Assembly: GCF_007992215.1 (NCBI RefSeq) | Contig: NZ_BJZV01000003.1 | Location: 1-64,000, forward strand | Direction: 5' to 3' | Length of the DNA: 64,000 nucleotides | Source: Methylobacterium gnaphalii | GTDB lineage: Bacteria; Pseudomonadota; Alphaproteobacteria; Rhizobiales; Beijerinckiaceae | Shown here: one piece after another, positions 18,211 through 26,568 of the stretch | Layout: the number at the start of each line of letters is the position of its first letter | Numbering within the stretch: the first letter of the stretch is position 1 | The notes under the pieces: generated by a model | The model's database searches: none | Seen by the model: only the letters and a program-made list of their open reading frames with translations | Told to the model about the DNA's origin: nothing | Program-made: the position numbers and the translations under genes

Positions 18211-20376
18211 ATGCGGATAACCCGCTCCCTGCTCCTGACCGGCACGATGCTGCCGACCCTTCTCCTGGCCGTGCCCCTGCAGGCACGCTCCCTCGGTGAA
18301 GGGCCCTCCGCACGGATGGAACTGGCACAGGTCGGGGAGGAAGGACCACGCGGTGGTCGCGGTGGCGGCGCAGAACGCGGCGGCCCTGGCGGCGGCGAGC
18401 GCGGCGGCGGTGCAGCCCGCGAACGGCCTGAGGCCCCGGCCGCGCGCGAGCGCCCCGAGCCGCGGCAGGCGCCTGCCGCCCGCGAGCGGCCAGAAGCACC
18501 GGCAGCCCGCGAACGACCCGAACCGCGGCAGGCCCCGGCCGCGCGCGAGCGGCCCGAGGCTCCGGCGGCCCGTGAGCGGCCGGAGGCGCCAGCAGCCCGC
18601 GAACGGCCCGAGCCGCGGCAGGCGCCTGCGGCTCGCGAGCGGCCGGAAGCCCCCTCTGCCCGCGAGCGTCTCGAGCCGCGGCAGGCCCCGGCAGCCAGAG
18701 AGCGGCAGGAGGCACCCGCCACCCGCGAGGCACCCGCCCAGCGCCAGGCGCCGGAACGGCCGACCGCTCCCACTCAGCCAACGCGGCCAACCCCGCCTGC
18801 GAGCGAGGAGCCGTCCCGCACGGCCCCGACCCGTCCCACGACACCGCCGGCGGCTCAGCCCCAGACAGCGCCCGCACCGGCTCAGCGGCGTGCCCCGGAG
18901 GCACCCACGCAACCGGGCGCGACGCCGCCCACCACGCCACAGCCTCAGCGTCCGACGAGCCCCGAGGCGCCGAGCCCGCAGAACCGTCAGCAGCCGCCGG
19001 CTCAGCCAAATGCCGCGACACCGCCGGGCGCCACGCAGCCGGGCACAGCCCCCGGCGCGGCGCCCACCGCTCCGAACCAGCGTCCGGGCGTACCGGGGCG
19101 GCCCTTCACGCCGCAGGGTCAGCAGCCGAATGCGGGTCAACCGGGCGTCCAGCCCGGAACCCAGCCGGGTGTTCAGCCGGGCCAGGATCCGAACCAGCTC
19201 CGGCGGGACCAGCCGCCCGGTCAGTTCCAGCAGAACCAGGTCCAGCCTGGCCAGCAGCCCAATCAGCTTCAGCCGGGCCAGCAGCCCGGCACCGTCGGGC
19301 GTGACGGCCGCGGTGGCTCGGGCTTCGACAATGATCGCCGGGACGACCGCCGAGGCGACGACCGGCGCAGCGGCTTCAACCGGCCCGGCGCCCCCGGCTA
19401 CATTCCCGGCGGCTTCCGGGACAGCCGCGAGGACGACGAGATTCGCGACTACGAGCGCATCCGCCGCGATCGCCAGGAATACAATGTCGACGGCCGCAAC
19501 TATTACCGCGAGCCCGGCCGCATCATCGTGCGCGACCGCGACAACTACTACATCCGCCACGACGAGAACGAGCGCTTCCGCGATCTCGACCGGCGCGCCT
19601 ATCGCAGCGAGCGGCGCGGCTCCGAGACCTACAGCTACATCGACCGGCCGGGCGGCGAGCAGATCGTCACCGTGGTCGACGATGACGGTCGCCTCGTCCG
19701 GCGCTACCGCCGCTACCGCGACGGCCGCGAGCTGATGATCATCAACAACGGCTACGGCCGGGGTGGCGCACGCCCGATCTACGAGGATGTGGTCGACCTG
19801 CCGCCGCCGGACATCCGCATCCCGCGCGACCGCTACATCGTCGATTACGAGCGGGCCGATGCCCGCGCGGTCTACGGAGCGCTCACCGCGCCGCCGGTGA
19901 CGGCGATCGACCGGCGCTACTCCCTCGACCAGGTGCGCTACAGCCCGCAGCTGCGGGCCCGCATGCCGAGCGTCGACATCAACACGATCACCTTCGACTC
20001 CGGATCGTTCACGGTCACGCCGGAGCAGGGGCGCCAGCTCAAGAACATCGCCGATGCGATCAATCAGGCGGTGCAGGCCAACCCGCAGGAGGTGTTCCTG
20101 ATCGAGGGCTACACCGACGCGGTGGGCGCAGACATCGACAACCTCTCGCTCTCCGACCGGCGCGCGCAGTCGGTGGCGACCATCCTGACGCAAACCTTCC
20201 AGGTGCCCCCGGAGAACCTGACCACCCAGGGCTACGGCGAGCAGTACCTGAAGGTGAACACGCAGGAGGCCAACCGCGAGAACCGCCGCGTCACCGTGCG
20301 ACGGATCACGCCGCTCCTGCAGCAGCAGGCCGACCAGGGCCAGCAGGACGGCTCGCCGCCGCCCGCGCCGCGGTAA
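18211..20376 (+). CDS. OmpA family protein with long Pro/Arg-rich repeat region
   Basis: A 721-residue envelope protein. It opens with a signal peptide (MRITRSLLLTGTMLPTLLLA), followed by a Gly/Arg segment and an array of degenerate units of the type AARERPEAPAARERPEPRQ (bases about 18410-18730), then a Pro/Gln/Thr-rich linker to about residue 370. The final 130 residues are an OmpA-like peptidoglycan-binding domain (ITFDSGSFTVTPEQ, IEGYTDAVGAD, LSDRRAQSVA, NRRVTVRRI). It probably links outer structures to the wall through the C terminus. Start ATG 18211 follows GAGG; ATG 18193 is the alternative. The repeat causes long spurious frames on both strands. Confidence 0.88.
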   Translation: MRITRSLLLTGTMLPTLLLAVPLQARSLGEGPSARMELAQVGEEGPRGGRGGGAERGGPGGGERGGGAARERPEAPAARERPEPRQAPAARERPEAPAARERPEPRQAPAARERPEAPAARERPEAPAARERPEPRQAPAARERPEAPSARERLEPRQAPAARERQEAPATREAPAQRQAPERPTAPTQPTRPTPPASEEPSRTAPTRPTTPPAAQPQTAPAPAQRRAPEAPTQPGATPPTTPQPQRPTSPEAPSPQNRQQPPAQPNAATPPGATQPGTAPGAAPTAPNQRPGVPGRPFTPQGQQPNAGQPGVQPGTQPGVQPGQDPNQLRRDQPPGQFQQNQVQPGQQPNQLQPGQQPGTVGRDGRGGSGFDNDRRDDRRGDDRRSGFNRPGAPGYIPGGFRDSREDDEIRDYERIRRDRQEYNVDGRNYYREPGRIIVRDRDNYYIRHDENERFRDLDRRAYRSERRGSETYSYIDRPGGEQIVTVVDDDGRLVRRYRRYRDGRELMIINNGYGRGGARPIYEDVVDLPPPDIRIPRDRYIVDYERADARAVYGALTAPPVTAIDRRYSLDQVRYSPQLRARMPSVDINTITFDSGSFTVTPEQGRQLKNIADAINQAVQANPQEVFLIEGYTDAVGADIDNLSLSDRRAQSVATILTQTFQVPPENLTTQGYGEQYLKVNTQEANRENRRVTVRRITPLLQQQADQGQQDGSPPPAPR

Positions 20377-20383
20377 GGCTCGA

Positions 20384-20410
20384 TCCCGCCCGCAGCCGAT
20401 GCGGGCGGGA
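20384..20410 (+). terminator. strong hairpin after the OmpA-family gene
   Basis: TCCCGCCCGC and GCGGGCGGGA form a perfect 10-bp GC stem around a 7-base loop, eight bases after the stop codon. Only a short CTTCT follows rather than a T run, so it may be a weak intrinsic terminator or a 3'-end stabiliser. Confidence 0.65.
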
Positions 20411-20556
20411 CGCTTCTCATGCGGAGACGGCAGGTCGGCCGTGTGCGTCCTCACCTGACCGTGACGGGCACGGGAAACATTTAGGTCCTATACCGATGGC
20501 AGCGTCCGGGTTTCGCCGGGGACGCAAGGCGGTTTGGACGAAGGGTGTTCAGGGCG

Positions 20557-21792
20557 ATGGATGGAGAGGTCGGGCACCGGTTGATCGAGGCCGGGACGCC
20601 TGAGTTCCGCCGCACCACCCTCGCCCTCTTCGCCGCCGGCTTCTCGACCTTCGCAGTGCTCTACGGCGTGCAGCCGCTGATGCCGGTCTTCGCCGACGCC
20701 TTTTCTGTCTCGCCGGCCGAGAGCAGCCTCGCCCTCTCCCTGCCCTGCGCCACGCTCGCAGTCTCGCTGCTCGTCGTCAGCCCGCTCTCGGAAGTCTGGG
20801 GCCGCAAGCCCGTCATGGCGGCCTCGCTGTTCCTCTCCGCGCTCCTCACCATCGCCGCGGTGATGATGCCGAGCTGGCACGGCTTCCTCGTGCTCCGCGC
20901 CCTGACCGGCATCGCCGCCAGCGGCCTGCCGGCGGTGGCGATGGCCTATCTCAGCGAGGAGATGCACGGTCGCGCCATCGGCCTCTCCATGGGGCTGCTG
21001 ATCGGCGGCAACGCGCTGGGCGGAATGGTCGGCCGGCTCATGGCCGGCATCATCGCCGATCACGCTTCCTGGCGGATCGGCCTGGGAGTGATCGGCGGGC
21101 TGGCGCTGCTGGCGGCCCTCGCCTTCCAGTTCGCCCTCCCCGCCTCCCGCCATTTCGCGGCGCACCGGATGCGCTGGCGCGAGGTGCCGGCAAGCTTCGG
21201 GCACCATTTCAAGGATGCGGGCCTGCCCTGGCTCTTCTCGGAATCCTTCCTGCTGATGGGGGGATTCGTCTGCGTCTACAACTACATCGGCTTCCGCCTG
21301 CTCGATCCGCCCTACTCCCTGAGCCAGACGGCGATCGGCGCGATCTTCGTGGTCTATCTCGCCGGCACCGCGAGCTCGGCGATTACCGGCGAGGTCGCGA
21401 GCCGGCTCGGGCGGCGCCGGGTGCTGTGGCTCGCCATCCTGCTCGGACTCGGCGGCATCGCGCTCACCCTGTCCTCGCACCTGATCCTGATCATCGCCGG
21501 CATCGTCGTCGTGACGGTGAGCTTCTTCGGCGCGCACTCCGTGGCCTCGAGCTGGATCGGCCGCCGTGCCATGACCGACCGGGCGCAGGCCTCGGCGATC
21601 TACCTCTGCCTGTACTATCTCGGCTCCTCGGTGCTCGGCACGACGGGAGGCTGGTTCTTCGCCCATGCCGGCTGGCCGGGTGTAGCGGGCTTCTTCGCGG
21701 GGCTCTACGTTCTAGCCCTGCTGATCGCGATCCGGCTCTCGCGGCTGGCGCCGCTGCCGGAACTCATCGCGGCGGAGATCCCGAAACCATGA
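20557..21792 (+). CDS. MFS transporter (YnfM/drug-efflux type)
   Basis: About 411 residues, 12 predicted helices. The superfamily loop motif is present as SPLSEVWGRKPVM (about 78-90) and the C-terminal half contains GEVASRLGRRRVLW. Its best likeness is to the YnfM group of putative efflux pumps. Starts at ATG 20557, preceded by AGGG; a GTG four codons upstream is possible. The following methyltransferase starts 10 bases after the stop, so the two are likely one transcript. Confidence 0.85.
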   Translation: MDGEVGHRLIEAGTPEFRRTTLALFAAGFSTFAVLYGVQPLMPVFADAFSVSPAESSLALSLPCATLAVSLLVVSPLSEVWGRKPVMAASLFLSALLTIAAVMMPSWHGFLVLRALTGIAASGLPAVAMAYLSEEMHGRAIGLSMGLLIGGNALGGMVGRLMAGIIADHASWRIGLGVIGGLALLAALAFQFALPASRHFAAHRMRWREVPASFGHHFKDAGLPWLFSESFLLMGGFVCVYNYIGFRLLDPPYSLSQTAIGAIFVVYLAGTASSAITGEVASRLGRRRVLWLAILLGLGGIALTLSSHLILIIAGIVVVTVSFFGAHSVASSWIGRRAMTDRAQASAIYLCLYYLGSSVLGTTGGWFFAHAGWPGVAGFFAGLYVLALLIAIRLSRLAPLPELIAAEIPKP

Positions 21793-21802
21793 GGAGCAGG
21801 CC

Positions 21803-22576
21803 ATGGCAGGGCACGAGGCCAACGTCACCGGGCAGTTCGAGGCCCGCGCCGCGGATTATGTGACGAGCGCGGCGCATGCCGCCGGCGACGACCTCGTCCA
21901 GTTCGCCGAGCTCGCCCGCGCCCGTCCCGATGCCGCCGCGCTCGATCTCGGCTGCGGTGGGGGCCACGCCACCTACGCGATCGCGCCGCATGTGCGCACT
22001 GTCACCGCCTTCGACCTCTCGCCCGCGATGCTCTCGGCCGTATCGGAAGAAGCCGCGCGGCGCGGCCTCGGCAACATTCGCACCGAGCAGGGCACCGTGC
22101 AGGCCCTGCCCTTCCGCGACGAGAGTTTCGATCTCGTCGTGTCCCGGTTCAGCGCCCATCACTGGACGGATGTTGTCCCAGCGCTGACGGAAGCCCGTCG
22201 CGTGCTCGCGCCGCGCGGCTGGCTCGTGATGATCGACACGGCGGCGCCGGAGAACCCGCTCCTCGATACGCATCTGCAGAGCTGGGAGCTGTTGCGCGAC
22301 CCCTCGCACGGACGCAACTACGCCCCCTCGCAATGGCGCGCGATGCTGGCGCAAGCCGGGTTCGTTCCGGGGCACGAGACCCTGCGCCGCCTGCGCCTCG
22401 ATTTTTCGAGCTGGATCGCCCGGATGGGAACGCCGCAGGATGATGCCGCCGCGATCCGTCGCCTGCAGCAGCGCGCGCCCGAATCCGTGCGTGCCTATTT
22501 CGACGTGGAAGAGGATGGCAGCTTCACCCTCGATACGCTGACGATCGAGGCCGATCCTGACGGAGCATCGGACTAA
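21803..22576 (+). CDS. class I SAM-dependent methyltransferase
   Basis: 257 residues with the AdoMet-binding fold. Motif I is LDLGCGGGHATY (about 46-57), the acidic motif II is TAFDLSPAML, and the later motif FDLVVSRFSAHHWTD fits the UbiE/COQ5-like Methyltransf_11 domain. The substrate cannot be told from sequence; small hydrophobic molecules or arsenite-like targets are known in the family. A good ribosome site GAGGAGCAGG precedes the ATG. Probably co-transcribed with the MFS gene upstream. Confidence 0.88.
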   Translation: MAGHEANVTGQFEARAADYVTSAAHAAGDDLVQFAELARARPDAAALDLGCGGGHATYAIAPHVRTVTAFDLSPAMLSAVSEEAARRGLGNIRTEQGTVQALPFRDESFDLVVSRFSAHHWTDVVPALTEARRVLAPRGWLVMIDTAAPENPLLDTHLQSWELLRDPSHGRNYAPSQWRAMLAQAGFVPGHETLRRLRLDFSSWIARMGTPQDDAAAIRRLQQRAPESVRAYFDVEEDGSFTLDTLTIEADPDGASD

Positions 22577-23018
22577 GACCGAGGGGTGCCACGTCTTCCT
22601 CAACTCGGCCTGAAAACAAAGCGGATCGGCGGATGGCGGCCTTGCCAGTGGGCAGCAGGTCCAGGAGCGATCCAGCGATGTGAGGCTGACGAAGCGGAGC
22701 CGACGGACCGGCGAAGCCTGGGCTTCGTCGGGTCCGCCGACCACTCCACGACCCGACTGGGGGGATCTCGGGGCGCTTCGTCATTCGAAGCTACGCCGTC
22801 ATTGATTCCGGATTATTTCCACCTCGACCGATCGCCATTCTGCCCATCCGGCCCTGCCGTGGCGGATGCGCGACACTTTTGCCGTTCCAGCTGTAAACGG
22901 TTTCTTCGACGCGCTCCGGACGGCCGATGCACGGTCCGCGGGCGTTTTCATCCCCCAAATGGGTGATGAAACACGAAAAACTGCATGCATTCTCCTTTCC
23001 AGTACGAGGGGGAAAAAG
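22577..23018. other. intergenic region with hairpin
   Basis: 442 bases without a convincing gene. The one structure I see is the GC hairpin at 22704-22736: CGGACC pairs with GGTCCG, and inside it CGAAGC pairs with GCTTCG. It could end the methyltransferase transcript. The rest should hold the promoter of the small gene at 23019. Antisense frames here are weak. Confidence 0.45.
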
Positions 23019-23216
23019 ATGAGATACAGCGAGACGTTACCGGCTTGGGCCGCGCGCCAGCGCATCCGCAGGCTGGGCCGCCACAGCGACGAGAAAGTCG
23101 TGCGCTGGATCAACCAGGGCAGTTCCGTGAAGGACGACCCGGTCCAGGAGAGCGCGATCTCCAGTAACGACAACGTCGTCGCCTTCGCTCAGGGACGATC
23201 TCTCCCGGCCCGCTGA
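23019..23216 (+). CDS. small hypothetical protein
   Basis: A 65-residue protein read from ATG 23019, which has a strong ribosome site (GAGGGGGAAA) 6-15 bases upstream. The N-terminal half is rich in Arg, Trp and Leu (WAARQRIRRLGRHSDEKVVRW) and may form a helix; the rest is polar. No family recognised. A near-perfect intrinsic terminator follows at 23238, which supports a real short transcription unit. Confidence 0.55.
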   Translation: MRYSETLPAWAARQRIRRLGRHSDEKVVRWINQGSSVKDDPVQESAISSNDNVVAFAQGRSLPAR

Positions 23217-23237
23217 TTCCGCACCGGGTTGCCGCAC

Positions 23238-23270
23238 ACGGCCCGCCCCGCATCCGGGGCGGGCCGTTTC
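23238..23270 (+). terminator. intrinsic terminator
   Basis: ACGGCCCGCCCC and GGGGCGGGCCGT form a perfect 12-bp stem around a GCATCC loop, followed by TTTCATT. This is among the best terminators in the window and ends the small gene at 23019-23216. Confidence 0.8.
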
Positions 23271-23397
23271 ATTGTGCGCAGGTGATCCGCGAAATCCGCG
23301 GACGTGCCGCCCTGCGGGTCTTGGCACCCGCATCGGCAGGGTTCATGCTCTGGGAAACAGCTCGCCAAAGAAGCGAGCCCAACCCGGAGGTACGCCC

Positions 23398-23682
23398 ATG
23401 CTCGCCGCCAACCGCCTGATCAAATCCGCCTGGGTCGCGGTCGAACTCGACCATGAGCGCTGCGAACGCATTCTCGTCGTCGAGGCCTACATCGCCGTCA
23501 GCCCGCTGGAGAAGGACTACGATCCGGTGCGCTACCAGAAGGTCGTCGAGGACGTGCGCCGCGTGCTCGCCGAGAATCCGGATCTCGACCGGGCCTCGAT
23601 CCTGAGCATGCACCGCGACACGGCCTGCACGGCCCTGTTCCGGTCCTCTCCCGCAAGGACGCCCACGATGGCGTCGGCCTGA
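23398..23682 (+). CDS. small hypothetical protein
   Basis: 94 residues from ATG 23398, with CGGAGG seven bases upstream. The sequence is acidic with an alternating hydrophobic pattern (AVELDHERCERILVVEAYIAV), then a helix-rich half (YQKVVEDVRRVLAENPDLDRA). It has no signal peptide, so it is probably cytoplasmic. No domain recognised. Convergent with the small gene at 23696. Confidence 0.55.
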   Translation: MLAANRLIKSAWVAVELDHERCERILVVEAYIAVSPLEKDYDPVRYQKVVEDVRRVLAENPDLDRASILSMHRDTACTALFRSSPARTPTMASA

Positions 23683-23695
23683 CACTGGCTTGAGA

Positions 23696-23953
23696 TCAGC
23701 TGCCCTCGATCGTCGGCGGCTCCCAGGTCGCAACACGGTTGCGGCCTTCATCCGTGATCTGCCAGATGGCGAAGGTGCCGCCGAGATGGGGGCCGGCCTG
23801 CGTGCCGACCCAGCGCAGGCTGCCCTTGCGTTCGAGAACGCGCAGGCGGGCATGGTCGCGCGGCCAGTCGCGGGTGGTGTTCTGCTTGATCGAGATCCGG
23901 CCTTCGATGGCGAGCGCTGCCTTGGACAGAAGACGTCGGGAATGAAGGGGCAT
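23696..23953 (-). CDS. small hypothetical protein
   Basis: 85 residues with a ribosome site AAGGAG just upstream of the ATG at 23953. The alternating basic/hydrophobic pattern and segments such as HARLRVLERKGSLRWVG and FAIWQITDEGRNRVATW suggest a small winged-helix-like fold, though this is only an impression. It is chosen over the plus-strand frame at the same place because of its ribosome site and more protein-like composition. Confidence 0.5.
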   Translation of the reverse strand: MPLHSRRLLSKAALAIEGRISIKQNTTRDWPRDHARLRVLERKGSLRWVGTQAGPHLGGTFAIWQITDEGRNRVATWEPPTIEGS

Positions 23954-24491
23954 AGCGGCTCCTTGGTTCGAGAAGTCTTTTGATTTTGAAAGCCTTGCGG
24001 CTTCTGTGACGCGGATACGCTCATAGAGCGGGTCGTGACCCGCTCCGGTCTCGGCGCTTCGTGCCCTTTCCTCTCACCCTGCCATCGGAGACGGCTTGAT
24101 GAGGCCGGCCTTGCGCGCTCACAGCACCGATCTGCCGGTGCCCGCGCGGGACGGTCACGCACGGATTTGCCCGAACTTCAGGCAGTCGGGCGCTAAGCGT
24201 TAATGCGTGATGCGAGCGCCGGGTTCATCCGGCGCGCCGAGATGCTGTTTTCAGCCAACAGGCTGGGTGCGAACCTGGTTGAGGGCTCAGCCCCCAGGAT
24301 CGCGCGGCGCCAGGTGGCGCGATCTCGCTTCCGACGCACCTGTCGAATCGGCGGTCCGGAGCGTGGAAAAAGCTTAGCCATTCAAATCCCGAGCGCAAGC
24401 CGATATGTCGCCCCCGTGCGATGAGGGGGCTAAAGCTTGGCTGCGCGGCGTGGCTCGTGCCATGGAGGGGGATGAGCCCCGGAGACCCGCG
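23954..24491. other. intergenic region with a run of strong hairpins
   Basis: This 538-base stretch has no convincing gene. Between 24216 and 24324 four hairpins follow one another: 24216-24235 (7-bp stem GCGCCGG/CCGGCGC), 24252-24265 (CAGCC/GGCTG with AACA loop), 24274-24298 (CCTGG/CCAGG enclosing GGGC/GCCC), and 24298-24324 (GATCGCGC/GCGCGATC). This may be a structured RNA. Short frames exist on both strands (plus 24203-24424, minus 24193-24381) but none has a good start signal. Confidence 0.4.
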
Positions 24492-24848
24492 ATGACGGCC
24501 AAGATGCAGGAACTGCTGGGTCTGCTCACGCTGGTCGTCGAGCGCGTCCGGGCCGCGAATGACCGCTCGGAGCGCGCCGAGGCACGCGCCGGGCAGATGA
24601 GCCTGCTGCTCGACGCGCTATCCGATGAGAACGCGGCTTTGCGCACCGAGCTCGACCAGGCCGAGGCCGCCGCAGCCGAGGCGCAAGCCGAGATCCGCGC
24701 GCTTCGGGACGAGGTGGAGCCTTTGGAGGCGCGTGCCGACGAGGCTGAATTGCGGATCCATCGCGCCGCCGATGCGCTCGGACTGGCGGTCGCCGGTCCG
24801 ACCGTCGCCGGCGATGAGGCGCCCAGTGCCTCGCTCGCCCTCCATTGA
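24492..24848 (+). CDS. coiled-coil hypothetical protein
   Basis: From ATG 24492, preceded by CCGGAGA, the product has 118 residues. Almost the entire chain is a predicted coiled coil: heptad-like Leu/Ala spacing in the segments ELLGLLTLVVERVRAANDR, DENAALRTELDQAEAAAAEA and EIRALRDEVEPLEARADEAE. No membrane segment. It is likely a small cytoplasmic scaffold-like or ZapB-like protein, but no family is recognised. In-frame ATGs at 24462 and 24405 would add poorly structured residues. Confidence 0.6.
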   Translation: MTAKMQELLGLLTLVVERVRAANDRSERAEARAGQMSLLLDALSDENAALRTELDQAEAAAAEAQAEIRALRDEVEPLEARADEAELRIHRAADALGLAVAGPTVAGDEAPSASLALH

Positions 24849-24860
24849 TCGGGTTGCGTC

Positions 24861-25409
24861 CTACCGCGCGACGACGTGCGGCTTGATGATCTCGTAGTCC
24901 TGCCGCTTGAGCACACGGCGCGTAACGAGGTCCTCTGGCGAGGCGTAGGGCCGGTTCGCGACGATGGTCTTGCCGATCATGCCGGCGCCGAGGGTGTTCA
25001 AGGTCTCGACCGGCGCCGAGTTCAGGTCGATCCCGTCCTCTGCCGGCGGCTCGGCTGGCTGGCGGGCCGCCTGTTGCTCGGGCGCCGGCGCCGGCGCGGG
25101 TGCCGGTTCGACGGGCGGCGGAGCGGCCTCCACCGGGACCTGCCGCGCCGTGGGGGAGGGCGGGGCGCTCTCCGGCGGCGACGGACGCGCTGCCGTCGGT
25201 CGTCCGCCAGGATAGACCGAGCGCACGCCGGGTTCGGCCGGTTCGGTCAGGCTCGGTTGCAGGGGCTTCGGGCGCTGCGCCGGAGCCTCGGTCACGGAGG
25301 GCGGCGCTGCAGGCCTCGGTGCCCGGGGGCCGAAAGCCTGCCACAGGCCGGCGAGGGCCGCGGCGAGGGCGACCATGGTGAAGCCGAGAAACAGGGTGGA
25401 GGCCTTCAT
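24861..25409 (-). CDS. membrane-anchored helix-hairpin-helix (ComEA-like) protein
   Basis: 182 residues in three parts: an N-terminal membrane anchor (residues 5-25), a Pro/Ala-rich linker (28-125), and a C-terminal helix-hairpin-helix domain (127-181) containing DLNSAPVETLNTLGAGM and ANRPYASPEDLV. The last part resembles the ComEA DNA-binding domain of natural-transformation systems, but no other competence gene is nearby, so DNA uptake is only a possibility. The linker could span periplasm. Stops 12 bases from the converging coiled-coil gene. Confidence 0.75.
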   Translation of the reverse strand: MKASTLFLGFTMVALAAALAGLWQAFGPRAPRPAAPPSVTEAPAQRPKPLQPSLTEPAEPGVRSVYPGGRPTAARPSPPESAPPSPTARQVPVEAAPPPVEPAPAPAPAPEQQAARQPAEPPAEDGIDLNSAPVETLNTLGAGMIGKTIVANRPYASPEDLVTRRVLKRQDYEIIKPHVVAR

Positions 25410-25520
25410 GCGCGGCGCTCGCGTCCTCTCTTTGGCGTGAAATCGGGAGACGTTCTTATCCGGATGCGGCCGGCTGGCGCCAATCCCGTGCCACCCTCGG
25501 GCAACGCGGCTCAGGAGGCT

Positions 25521-26465
25521 TCAGCTCCGCCGTCCGTCAGCGTGATGCGGGTCGCCGCTGCCGACCTGGTCGAGCGTGCCCGTGATCGCGCGTGCGACGG
25601 CGACCAGCGCGGTCACCATCGGCGTTGCCGGTTCCCGGCGCGGGGCGACGAGGCCGATGACGTGGGTGAGGTCCGGCTCGACGATCGGGATCGAGCGCAC
25701 GCCCTCCGTCGGCCCGAGCGCGTCGGCGAGGATCGCCGGCATGATGCTGGCCCATTGCAGCGTGCGCACATGGGTCATCAGCACGATCATCGAGTTCGAT
25801 TCCAGCGTTGGCGCCGGTTCGGCCCCGGCGACGCGGAGCTGCTGGTCGATGATGCGCCGGTTCTGCATGTTCGGCGTGAGCAGGCAGAGCGGTATCCGGC
25901 CGGCCTCGGCCCAGGTGATCGAGTTGCGGTCGTCGTAGGGGCCGCCGGCCGCCGTCAGCAGGCGGTAGTGCTCAGTGTAGAGCGGCACGGTGATGACGCG
26001 GCCGGTCGGCTCGTTGTCGAGATAGGTCAGCCCGGCATCGGCCTCGAGCCCGTCGAGGAGCTGGAAAATGTCGGCAGAGGTAGTCGACTCGATGGAGAAG
26101 CGCACGCCGGGATGGCGCTTGCGGAAGGGCGTGGTCAGCGCCGCAACCATCGGCAGCGCCGTGGGTACCGCGGCGATGCGTAGCGTGCCGGCGAGGCCCC
26201 GTTTCAGGGTCGAGACGTCCTCATGCATGGCGCGAGCATCGGCGACGATGCGGCGGGCCCAGGCCAGCACACGCTCGCCTTCGGGCGTGAATCCCTGGAA
26301 GCGGGAGCCGCGCCGCACGAGCTGAACGCCGAAGCGGTTCTCCAACTGCTTCACGCCGGCCGACAGCGTCTGCTGGCTGATGTTGCAGACTTCCGCCGCC
26401 CGCCCGAAATGCGCCTCGCGTGAGAGCGCGAGCAGGTAGTCCAGCTTCTCGATCACCGCGTCCAC
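25521..26465 (-). CDS. LysR family transcriptional regulator
   Basis: A LysR-type regulator of about 314 residues. The winged-helix DNA-binding domain is clear: LDYLLALSREAHFGRAAEVC with the recognition helix ISQQTLSAGVKQLENRFG. The effector domain follows (RIAAVPTALPMVAALTTPFR). GTG starts at 26465 or 26456 fit best; the longer frame begins with a TTG and a non-conserved Pro-rich lead. It lies 43 bases after the diguanylate cyclase gene on the same strand and downstream of the formate dehydrogenase operon, so it may be the FdsR-like activator of that operon. This role is inferred from position only. Confidence 0.87.
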   Translation of the reverse strand: MDAVIEKLDYLLALSREAHFGRAAEVCNISQQTLSAGVKQLENRFGVQLVRRGSRFQGFTPEGERVLAWARRIVADARAMHEDVSTLKRGLAGTLRIAAVPTALPMVAALTTPFRKRHPGVRFSIESTTSADIFQLLDGLEADAGLTYLDNEPTGRVITVPLYTEHYRLLTAAGGPYDDRNSITWAEAGRIPLCLLTPNMQNRRIIDQQLRVAGAEPAPTLESNSMIVLMTHVRTLQWASIMPAILADALGPTEGVRSIPIVEPDLTHVIGLVAPRREPATPMVTALVAVARAITGTLDQVGSGDPHHADGRRS

Positions 26466-26568
26466 CGGCCGGGCCGTCCGCGGGGGCGGACTCCACGGTG
26501 GTAACAGATATGCCGAGCGGCTCAACAGCCGGAAACAGGGGGCATGGGCGCTGCGGGCGCCTTGTCCA

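Noticed and set aside
17584..20454. 956-codon open frame on the minus strand
   Set aside because: It is antisense to the DUF2865 and OmpA-family genes. Its Leu/Arg/Gly low-complexity results from the Pro/Arg repeats of the plus-strand gene, and the plus-strand genes have signal peptides and known domains.
22799..23173. 124-codon minus frame in the 22.6-23.0 kb gap
   Set aside because: It overlaps the better supported small plus gene with its own ribosome site and terminator, and its composition is not protein-like.
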